Assembly: GCA_022575985.1 (NCBI GenBank)
Contig: JAKSXM010000040.1
Span: 17,688,001-17,752,000 of the forward strand
DNA length: 64,000 nucleotides
Direction of reading: 5' to 3'
DNA from: Anagrus nilaparvatae
Taxonomy: Eukaryota > Arthropoda > Insecta > Hymenoptera > Mymaridae
Part shown: one piece after another, positions 35,705 to 46,400 of the stretch
Numbering within the stretch: position 1 is the first letter of the stretch
Layout: each line of letters opens with the position of its first letter
Notes under the pieces: generated by a model
Database searches by the model: none
The model's input: the letters and a program-made list of their open reading frames with translations, nothing else
Told to the model about the DNA's origin: nothing
Made by a program: the position numbers and the translations under genes

Positions 35705-38418
35705 ATTTTAATATTCAAATCTTATTATTGGTATCATGACCGACGTACAGAATTAATTAGTTTGAATTATATATATATATAAAAAATGATATACATTATT
35801 ATTATTTTTGTAAACCGATAATAAAAAAAAATGAATAAACGAAACTAGTTATTAAGTATTTTATCTGTATAAGTTCTATATCATTACTTAAAATTGTTAT
35901 TCTTTGCGATAATAAAAAATTGAAACAATATGACGTGGTGTAGCCATTTTCTTTTCGTATATATCTATGGATTATATTTGTGTTTCTTTCTTTTAAAGAG
36001 AAGTAAAGAAAGAAAAGAGAGAAAAAAAAATTCATTATTATTACTATTATCTCTCCTCTCATTTTCCCAATTCAACAGCCTACTATTTTTATATATTATT
36101 ATTATTCTCTTTTTTTTACAAAAAACCCACTGTATGCTGTCTTTTTTTTTGAGCATTTTAGATTGTTTCTATATCATACATGGATTACATTATTATTTTC
36201 TTACATGTATGTATAGGAACTATACTATACTTGTATAAAAACCTTTGCGTTGCCTTACCTTACCTCTTCCTCTCTATTCCTTCCTATTTTCCTCCTTTGT
36301 TTATCCTATGTTAATAGGTATTAGCCATTTTTATGCTGCAGAATATCCTAATTTCGACTTCCTTCCGCTTTGTTTATCTTTTTCCTTTTGTAACCTTTTT
36401 ATGCTGTAGTGAAGGTACCTGAAGAAGGAGTCAATGATTATGCATAGGTAAGTATTTATTGTGTTTTTCCTATGGTATTAACTAATTTCCCAAATTTTTT
36501 CTTGGTTTCTTTTTATTATAATTTTTTTTTTTTAATTATTTTTTTTTATCTGGATATTCTTCTCTCTCTTTTTTCTACTGTACCTGCTGGTCCCTTTGTA
36601 ATGTTTTGTAACTCTTATCAGAACCCAGCGGTTCAACATTTTCTTGTTTTTATTATTTTTTTTATAATTTATTTCTATGTACACAAAATTTTCTTAGAAA
36701 TATGTTTTCAGTTTTTTCTTTTATGTCCTTGACGTATTTATTCTATTTATCTGTAATTATGGCTCTGTGTTTTTCCTATTTGGGTAAACTTTTAAAAGAG
36801 AAAGAGAAGTTTGGAAAAATTGAGGAATAAGTAAAACTGAAAACTCAAAGGCTTTCAACAGTCTCTTTTATGTTTGATTAGCATAAGTTAGTCTTTTTTG
36901 TTTCTTTGTACGTATTCTTTGTACATATTATTTTTTATTATATTTTTTTTGAAAAAAAAATGCCATCGCTTCGGGAACATAAGGGGGGAGTTTAGATTAC
37001 CGATAAATTCTTTTACTTATTATTTTTACTTTTTATTGCTATTTAAAAAAAATAATTACTCCACCATATCGTAATATGTTGAGAAAAATTCTCTCACAAT
37101 AAAAGGTTTTTATGAACTAGCTTCGTCCACTTCATTCTTTTTCAATATTTTATGTGAAATTTCGTAATTTTCAATCTACTTTGGGGGGGTAAATACCTCC
37201 CCCTCTGGGAAAAGTAATTATAAATTAGTTATTTCTAATATTCAAGATCATTCTTGTCATTGTTTTTTTTTGAAAGAAAAAAAAAACTTAAATTCTGATT
37301 TGAATATTACTTCTCCGCCCTGTATCCTTGACTTTACCATTCATTGCAAAAAACTCATTTTTTGTTAATATATTTTATTGATATTCTGTAATTTTATTCT
37401 TTTTGCCAGTGCTTGTTTTTTTTTCTCATAAAAAAAAGGTGCTGTATTTAGTCTATCAAATCATTTCATGTTCCTTGTATTTTATACATCTTGTTATCCC
37501 GGGTTTCTGTTTTCAGTTGAGCGTTAAAAAAGGTTAATAAGTTATTTCTATTAGTCTGGTCATCTAGTTAACGATCGTCTTGGGAGAAGAAAAAGAAATT
37601 CATTGTAAATGTTTTTATTATTCTTACCATATAAGTTTTTATGTATATATTTTTTATTGATGGTTTGGCGCCTATTAGTCGTCTTAAGATACAGTGTATT
37701 ATTTTGTATATATATTTTTTTTCATTTTTTGTATTATATTTCTTACTATATTTAATGTAATCTTTCTTAGACTAAACATTTTATTTTCTTCAGATTTCTT
37801 TGTTTTCATTTGAAACCATTTTTTATTTTATTACTTCTCGGATTTCTTGGAAGACCATGTTGCTTTACCCATTCTCACGATTTAGATATTTTTATTTATT
37901 TTATATTATTATTTTTTGCAATCGGTCACAAAATATTTTTGAACTTGTATTATTACTTTTTTTTTACAAAATTATTTATATTTTGTCTGCATTTTTTGAA
38001 GGAGTCTATTGATTACGTTTTTATGGTTTAAACTACCTTGGGAGGGGTTTCTATTATTGTTTTATTAATAATTTTTTTTTGAAACAAATGTTAAAATTCT
38101 CTCCTTTTTTTTTACAATAAAGCTTCTTTCAAGGGCCTATAATCACTATAAGGGGAAATAATGCAACTTGTATTTTAAATTTTTTTTGCTTTGCACCTTT
38201 AGGTGTTGCTGGAGGAGAAAAAATTTGTGTTATCGGTTCATTATTCTAATTTTTTCTTCAGTTGACTCTTGATTTTGTTAGGCGTTTTTGTGATTACGCA
38301 AAAAAAATTTCTGTGAAATTAGTTAGTTTTTAGTTGTGAAATCATTTTTCCTATTTTTTTTTTTAACTTTTGCGTCTACAGTTATCTATTTATTACAACT
38401 TCCTGTGAATTTTTTAAG
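35705..38418. other. T-rich non-coding spacer between the two F-box genes
   Basis: Low-complexity T-rich sequence with short A runs. A G8 tract (about 37,183) lies close to a C-rich tract. No gene is supported, and the two F-box genes do not share recognisable 3' flanks. Confidence 0.6.
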
Positions 38419-39876
38419 GTGCGTAAAAATACTGATTTAGAAAAAAAAACCCTTATTGTTATTATTTATATTTTTTTTTATGGTATATTTATTTTTATTC
38501 TCAGTATGGATTCGCTTGTTACTGCTGCTTTAACCATTGCTGATTTAGGTTTCGATGAATTTTATTGTATTTGGCGATACTTATCTCTTCGTGATAAATT
38601 TGCTCTGGCTCAAGTAAATGTTCATTTAAATCGTATGAGTTCCGAGTGTTTTTCCATAACTCGTTGTTTGGAATTAATTTATAGGCGTGGTCGTACTCAT
38701 TTACCTGGCTATACGTGTTTATGTATAAATCGGGTTCCAGACTCTGATGTTGAAAATTTATTCCGATATTTGTGTAATATTGAAAAACTGTCATTAAGAT
38801 TTATTTACGATACTGATTTTGCTACCCAACAACATTATTCAAAAATTCTTATTCATGCCCTAAAACATTGTTCCAGTCTTACCACCTTGTTATGTGATAA
38901 CGTAACATTAAATCGTGATCACATCCCTTTGTTGCGCTATCGTGCATCCCTTATTACGGAAGTGTATTTCAGTCGTATGACTCAATATTTTCAAGAGAAT
39001 TTTTTCAGTTTATTACGATTTTTTCAAAATCTCCGTTCTTTTACTCTTGATAGTTTAAGTTCACAGGTGCATGATCTCCGTTTTTATCCATCGATTATTA
39101 TTCTTCCCCCATTTCCTAAAAGTTTAGAGAAATTCCATGTAACGGGCTTATTACAGTCAACCCTCGATTATCTCTTTGTTAATGCTCAGAATATGACTTC
39201 ATTTACTTATTTTCATATTTTTGCTTCTCCATATGCCCTTTTACCTTCGGAACTTCGTGTCCTACATAACATGATTAATCTGGTGACTCTAAAAATTCCT
39301 CATAGTACCATTAGTGACACGGACCTTTTAATAATATGTGATCGAATGACCCATCTCACAACTCTAAACATTAGTGCGTGTTTTCAACTATCACCTCTTG
39401 GTTTTGACACACTCGTGAAGTTACGACACTTGCGGCATTTATCCGTTGCTTTTTTGAAAATTCGTTATAAACATTTAATCTCTTTGTCCCTTGAGACCCT
39501 TGATGTATCTCATTGTCATAATCATTTTCTTCAGATCTTTGGGCTCATTTTAGAGATGCCTACTCTTCAATCTATGATGTTTGAAAGTTCCGATTATCAT
39601 TGCAGGGAATGTACTCGTTATAATCGATTATGTTTGGAAAGTTTGATTCCTGCTTTTTGTAAGGAATGGGAACGTTTAGACAGAGAGCTTTTGTTCTATA
39701 TACCACGAGACAATTTTCATATTGTGGCATATGACTCTCCTTTATTTACTTTAAAGGGTTTTTCGGTATGTCATCCTAATCATTTTGATTCACCAAGCGA
39801 CTTTGTTACTCTTTCTAATTATTATTGTACTCTACCATTTACTTATCCCGCTTCCGATTCTTCTGATTTGGATTAA
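38419..39876 (+). CDS. F-box/LRR-like protein B, with 5'UTR intron
   Basis: An intron runs from 38,419 (AAG|GTGCGT) to 38,504 (TTCTCAG). The start codon is therefore the ATG at 38,506-38,508, not the open GTG upstream, giving 456 residues in one coding exon. The N-terminal 50 residues form an F-box-like helix set (FDEFYCIWRYLSLRDKFALA). LRR-like segments follow (LVTLKIPHSTISDTDL, LNISACFQLSPLG), then an acidic SDSSDLD end. It has the same length, order and motifs as protein A 2.8 kb upstream, so the pair arose by duplication and has since diverged widely. Likely an SCF substrate receptor; target unknown. Confidence 0.8.
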   Translation: MRKNTDLEKKTLIVIIYIFFYGIFIFILSMDSLVTAALTIADLGFDEFYCIWRYLSLRDKFALAQVNVHLNRMSSECFSITRCLELIYRRGRTHLPGYTCLCINRVPDSDVENLFRYLCNIEKLSLRFIYDTDFATQQHYSKILIHALKHCSSLTTLLCDNVTLNRDHIPLLRYRASLITEVYFSRMTQYFQENFFSLLRFFQNLRSFTLDSLSSQVHDLRFYPSIIILPPFPKSLEKFHVTGLLQSTLDYLFVNAQNMTSFTYFHIFASPYALLPSELRVLHNMINLVTLKIPHSTISDTDLLIICDRMTHLTTLNISACFQLSPLGFDTLVKLRHLRHLSVAFLKIRYKHLISLSLETLDVSHCHNHFLQIFGLILEMPTLQSMMFESSDYHCRECTRYNRLCLESLIPAFCKEWERLDRELLFYIPRDNFHIVAYDSPLFTLKGFSVCHPNHFDSPSDFVTLSNYYCTLPFTYPASDSSDLD

Positions 39877-41929
39877 CTTGCGGTTTTTATACTAAGGTAT
39901 GTTAAACTAATTTGTTAATTAATATTTAAAAAAAATGAAAAGAGGAAAAGAAAAAAAAAACAATTATCACTTTTATTTGTTTAGACATTTGCTGTACTTC
40001 AGACAGGCTATACTCTTCGTTTCTTATAATATGTAATTCAAGGATTTTATTTACTATTTTATTGTTTATTGAAATGAATCTATATATGTAATTAAGTTAA
40101 TTTATATTATAGTGTATTGTATACATATTTATTTTTTATAAGATTATTTTTTGTATACATAAAACTCGAATTGTATTTATTTTATTATTCATTTGTAATT
40201 ACTGGAAGAGAAAAAAGAAAAAAAAATTAAATTCCTATCCCCTTTTCCGTCATTTCGTTATTTTACTCTTAAAGTAAAAACGGGAAGAGAAGAAAAATTT
40301 TTTTTAACACATTGGATATATTTCTCTACTATGTTTATTATTATTCCATTTCTCCCTTCTCCCACTCTTCAAAGTATAACTGTTTAGTGTTTAGTATTAA
40401 AATTTCCTAATTTTATCTCTTTCTAATATAATAAGAGAAAACATAAAATAGAAGAGAAAAAAATTTAAAAAACTTATTACTTTTTATTAAAGAATTTAAT
40501 TCTTATTCAATTAAGAAAAAAAAGATCTTTAGTTACATGCATATAATAACCATACGGGGAATCAAAGATATACATATCAATTTAGTTATTTTGTATCAGC
40601 AGTTTTTATTCTTGGTAATTATACATAATTCGTATTTTATATATTATTATTTTTTTTTATGCGATAAAGAAAGTCTAGACGATACGAAAATTCTTTGTCG
40701 AAATTGATATTTGATATTTGATATTTTATTTATGCATTTAATTATTTAATCTCCGCTAGATTAATATACTTTGTTCAAATTCCTGTAACTTAATTAAATT
40801 GCTTATTTAGCGTTTTATATTTTTTTTTTATCGCTAGCTTTATATTTATTCCTTAATCATAAATGATATATAATAATTATTATTTATGCGTAATAAAAAA
40901 ATATTTCTTATCTTAATTCGTAATATTAGTAATTTTATATTTATTCTTAATATTATAATCGTTAATTTAAATATTTTATTTTATACCCAAGAAGATTTAC
41001 TCTTCTAATCCTATTTTTTCATAATGAAAAAAAACTTAGATACGAGAACTGCTTTATTTACGGATTTTTGTATAAATTCTTAGCTTTCTTTTTGGTAAAA
41101 AAAAATTAATTCTGAGAAAAAAAAAACTTATTCAGTTTCCACACTGAAATTATTCCTCAAAACTACTTCCGTTCTCTACAAACTAATACATATTTGGGTA
41201 AGAGTCGTAAAAGATAATGGTGAAGTATACTGAGTAATTACATCTATAGAAAGAATATACCTAACATATAAAGTATGTATAAAAATATGCCATATGGTTA
41301 TACGTCCAAAAAAAACCTGTTGCCTTTCGGTTAAACTTGGTTTTTATATTTTATTCGCTCTTTTTTTTTTCATTGGAGCTGTTATTTACTTATTTGATCG
41401 CAAAAAAAAATTTCTATAAATAATGCCATAATTACATATATTTTTTCTTTACTTTTTTTTTTACAAAATTTATCGTATATACATTCATATTGTTATTTAT
41501 TTCCCCCGCGCCATCTATTTAATTTGTATTAATATTATGTTCATTGTTTGTCTTGGTAATATTGTCAGAAAAAAAAAAATGATTTATTTGATAATTAAAA
41601 TCTCTTTGTAAAAAAAAACTGTCCAGTAGAATTTAATATAGAATTTAATATAGAATACTAATATTTAATAATAATATTTAGTATAGAATTCGAATCCTAT
41701 TTCAACCAATATTTATCGTTTTATTATTTTCGCATTTTCCCGGACATTTTCGCGAATCCTAAGTTTAGTTTCCTTTTTGAAGATGGCAATACAAAAAAAA
41801 ATCTTACGGTATTTCCCTAATGCATAAGGTCTCTTACGTTTCGTTCTTGTACATACAGAAAACTAAAAAAAACCGTTGTGCCTATCTGGGCATATACCAC
41901 ACTTTTTGGGATAATTACTTAATGAATCT
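39877..41929. other. AT-rich non-coding stretch
   Basis: A/T runs and short AT repeats, including three to four copies of TAGAATTTAATA near 41,625-41,690. No gene is seen. Confidence 0.6.
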
Positions 41930-42540
41930 ATTCTATACCATTTCGCAGTTCTAAAAATGTATATTAGAGATTTTCCGTCCGTTTTAGTTTTCCTGAAAAT
42001 CGATTTTAAAGTTATCGTAATATTGAATTTTTCCTAAAAACCCTCCTCATAGAATAAGATGTTTTATGGTATTTTTTGAACCAAATGTGTACTTGACCTA
42101 ATCTTTACCATTTCGCAGCTCTAAAAATGTCCTTTTGAACCAGAATTTTCCTTTTGGTTTTAAAGAAAATTGATTTTTAGTTTGAGAAATTCGTTGTAGA
42201 ATACTCTATTATGGAGCGTAAGTACAAATATTATGTTATATGCTCGAGTTATTATTTGTGCGAAGGCAGATATTTTTTGACTTTCTTTCGTTCTAAATTT
42301 TTTCAGTATATTTTCGCAGTCTTGAATAAATGTAAATAGAAACTTAAAATCTTGTAGGATCCTTGTTATTTCCATTTCTAGATTCCTATTTATAGTCTAA
42401 TTTTATTAAAGGCCTGCTCTTGATTTGAGAGTACTGTATATTTAGAACGTTTAAATTCGTTATAGAATTTTTCTATATATTTTCGCAGTCCTAAAAATGT
42501 AGGTTTCCGCTTCGAAAGTGCTTAGGCTTTCCCAAAATTA
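41930..42540. repeat. Diverged 170-200 bp tandem repeat downstream of pol
   Basis: TTTCGCAG followed by (T/C)TCTAAAAATGT or a worn version recurs at 41,941, 42,111, 42,312 and 42,481, followed each time by a TTTTCC..TTTT.GTTTT-like block. Spacing is 170, 201 and 169 bp. Its place beyond the pol stop suggests a repeated regulatory or structural block of the element, but this is inference. Confidence 0.7.
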
Positions 42541-42991
42541 TCATTATAAATAACTTACAGAAAATCAACAAGTTGTAAGCAAAACTTTACTCATGCGTTG
42601 GATTGAATTCGTCAAGATATTTTGTTTATTCATTAAAAAAAATAATGTTACTTGTAATATAAACAATGTCTTTAATTATTTATTTGTTTATTCACTTTTT
42701 TTTTATTATTGTTATTATTTTTTTTTATTGTCACTTTGCTTTATCTTCCTTTTTTTTTTTAAATAAACGACATTGTTTATTGCAATTTATTGCATATTTT
42801 AAATAACACCTACTTTAATAGAGGTATTGTTCTTTTTTTTTCTTATTTTGCCTTGTCGGTAAGATAAAAGTTTAGTCGCGTGCGCGTTTGTTTTTTTTTT
42901 GCTCTCGCATCTTACTCTCTTCTCCCTTCTTTCTTTCTTTTATCCGCGCGGATTTAATACTATATTAATATAAGTAGGGAGTTTATAAATG

Positions 42992-43231
42992 TCAATTCTT
43001 GCTTTTTGATGAAATCCGTCGTTTCTTGTTTTCTTCATTATGTATATTTTTTGTTTCTTTAACTTGAGACGTATATATTTCTGTCTCTCTTTTGCACACA
43101 AGATCGTCCGCGAACATATAATTATCATAGTTTTTTGTATCGGCAACGTAGCATATCTTTTTCCCACTTGGCAACTCCTTAAAGTTATTCATATTAGAAT
43201 TCATCTTATGCTTTATTTTTTTTATCGTCAT
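42992..43231 (-). CDS. Possible 79-residue accessory ORF after pol
   Basis: The ATG at 43,229-43,231 follows directly on a good acceptor-like sequence (TATATTTCAG|ATG). It opens 79 codons, hydrophilic and Lys/Asn/Glu-rich, with CYVADTKNYDNYMFADD in the middle. It lies about 210 bp beyond the pol stop in the same orientation. No family is recognised. The A-rich strand makes a chance Lys/Asn frame possible. Confidence 0.3.
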   Translation of the reverse strand: MTIKKIKHKMNSNMNNFKELPSGKKICYVADTKNYDNYMFADDLVCKRETEIYTSQVKETKNIHNEENKKRRISSKSKN

Positions 43232-43439
43232 CTGAAATATATACGAATTCCTACTTGTATTATTCTACTTTATTGTACTAGGGTCAATGTATTTTATATT
43301 TTAGTCTTAATATATATGTAATTTATTTTTTTTGTTTATTTATTATTTTTGCATACTTTATCAATAAGTTTATTAACAAAATTAAGGCTAATTATTTTAT
43401 ATTATTATTATTTTCTTATTTATTTTTTTTTACTTTCTT

Positions 43440-46400
43440 TTAATACCAGTTTAATTTTGTTGGTTTTTCTATTATATTACCCGGCATTCTTGCAAAATGT
43501 GCGCGTTTTATTAGGTCCATATGCACTACCTTTGCTAGTTCTTCAAAACAAATTTCGACGTTATGACGGTCGTAATCTACCCTTGTTATCTCGCAAGGAC
43601 CTAGGAAGGCTAATTTAACATTTTTTGATTCATTACGGTTATTTATTAGGTATACATACTCCCCTTCCCTGAAGTGGTCTGTATTAATCTTTTTATTGTA
43701 GTAGTCGCGGCTTTTAATTTTTCTTTGGATCGTATTTAATCCCGCTAAGATTTGTAGATGTTGTATATTGTCTACCACTTCCGCTAGGTAGTCATCATAG
43801 ACTCTAACGGTTTCTCGTGGGGGATATTTACTTGGTGTTCTTGCTTTATATCCAAATACCAGCTCAAAACTTGTATATCCGGTAGTCTCTGACCTTGAAG
43901 TGTTAAAACAATGTGCCGCGAGACGAATCCAGTTTGGCCAATCGTTTTTCTCAAGGGCATAGGTCTTTAAATATTCAAGAAGTGGCTTATGCACACGTTC
44001 AATTACCCCATTTGAGGCCGGGTGAAACGCTGTTGTGCGGAATTTCTCAATTTTGAATAATCGGGCAAAACCCTCTAGAATTTTGCTTTGGAAACATGCT
44101 CCCTGATCGGTCAAAATGGCTAATGGTGGGCCAAAAGGCACTATTAAGTAGTCTACTAGTCCTTGGGCAACCGCTAGTGCTCCTGAATCTTTCAGGGGTA
44201 CGGCTATAAAATATTTGGTCAACGTACATATAATTGTTAGTATCCAGAGATAACCCGAACTTGAATTCATCTGGCCATGTAGGTCCATACTGACTAAATC
44301 GAAGGCCCTGCTAGGTGTGTTGGTCAATACCATCCCGAGACGTGTTTTGGGCCTCGAAAATTTCACTTCCTGACATTCAGGGCACGATTTTACTACTTGT
44401 AAAACTTCATTTCTTATTCCTCGCCAATAATGGTTTGCGAGTAATTTTTGTAGTGTTTTTTGGAAGCCACGATGACCTGATAATGCGCCTGCGTGATGTT
44501 CTCTTATCAGAGTATACCTTTTTTCTACTTGCGGTACCGATAAACTGTCGTGATAGAAAGTTGCTATTATTCTTTTATCCGCTAAATAATGGTTAAGTCT
44601 TTCTATATAATATAGATTTTGACTCTCGTTAAATAGATCACGATCTCTAGCTATAGAAAAATTTCTTAATTTTAATCTATCTACTAACTTTGAGAACACT
44701 TTTAATGTTGTGTTTAGTTCTGCTCGTAATAATCTTGCATCTACGTATTGTTTAATAATTAAAATTAGAATTGCTTTCCCTTTATTTTTTAGCACTATTA
44801 CTTCTCCTACTTTCGCTTTATTTGCTATTAATTCGGTTCTCTCAAAGAATTGTTTTTCTAATAAAATCGACAGTGTTTCTGTTGGATAAAAATCTTCTGT
44901 CGCGCATATTACTAGATTTTTAAAATTTAAGAACGGATGACTTTTTGAAATTTTCATACATTTCATGGGTTCTAAATTTTTCTTATCAGGAATTACTTCT
45001 TTAGGTCCCCATGGGGGTTTACGTTTTGGTCGTAGATGATTTTCTTTATCTATTGACTTTTCTTTTTTTATTTCTTGAGATTTTCGGTAATTATCGATTT
45101 CTTTTCGGTCCAAATTAATTACAAGTTCTTTCTTTTGTACTGTTTTACGTTGGTTTTGATATTTTTCGACCTCATTCTTGTCTAATTTAATTTGTAGCTC
45201 TTTATCAATTTTTTGTTTCAATTTTGCCCTTTTTACAATTTTCAATAGAGGAGTATAATGACTTTCACTTAAGTGTAAATGTATAAAATCTGAACTATCA
45301 TTGCCCTTATAATGTATATATGTAATTCTTGTAGCCCTATTTTTATCTTTATTTGAATCGTACATATGTACACATACGTTAACTTTATATTCTTGTGAAA
45401 AAATAAATAATGTATCCGCGTTCCCCCACGCGTTCTCCGTGTTTAATACGTTATACGCTTCCTTTGGATTTTCGCATAACTGTATATACTTACTATATTT
45501 TAAAGAATCTCTCAATTCACGAAGGTTCAAATCACTTTCCATTAATACTAGTAAGCTGTGAAATAAACATTCGCCATTATCATTAATTTTTAAATCTCTT
45601 ATAAAAGTTTCTTTAGGTTCAGCGCACACGTCAGTATGTAAATATCTCACGTGATCGCTGTTAAAACTCGGCACGCGACTGTTTCCGTCTTTATTATTTA
45701 TTTCTCTCTCTTCGAGAGGTATTTCTACTGTATTCTCTGATTCGTTTGAGCCCTCACTAGAACATATATTTTTGTACGTTGCTAAATCGGCTTCGTTTTG
45801 TTTATTATTATTATTTTCACACTTCATTGTATTATTTTTATTATATACTTTTAATTCATCATTTTTATTATTTTCTGTTTCTTGTTTTTCATTTATTTCT
45901 TTAATATATAATTTGGTTTCGATATCTTTATTAGTTATTTTACCTTCAATTTTCACATTAAATTCTCCTTTAAAGTTTTCGTTATTATTATTTCTTAAAT
46001 TACTGTTATAAAATATTTTTTCCATTATATTTTGTGGGCTTATGTTTTTTCTTTCGTTATTAATCTTTATATCCTCTATAATTTTAATTTTGGGCTTTTC
46101 TCTTTTTTGTAGTTCTTGTTGAAAGAACACTGCAGGGGATGTTTTTTCTTTATTAATGGAACTTATGCTATCTGAGATTTCCATTTTTGAGTCTTCTTGA
46201 TTTTGCATTTTTAATTCTAGTAATTGTCTATTATCCATTGGGTCATCTGAGCTATTTGTGACTGAATTTGGTCTCCTTTCGTCTTCTTGATTTAACATTC
46301 TCGGGAGGGAGGGGGATCTTGTGTCTTGTATGACTCTTGGGGACATTTGTGGGTAAACATAATCCATTCCTCTCCTTCTAGGCGGTAGGGGTGGAATTTC

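Noticed and set aside
1..43400. A second LTR copy between pol and env or at the left end
   Set aside because: I looked for blocks matching 52,117-52,612 (for example the regions with ggctggccgtgc and ttagcctgttggctaaac) and saw none. An alignment tool could still find a worn copy.
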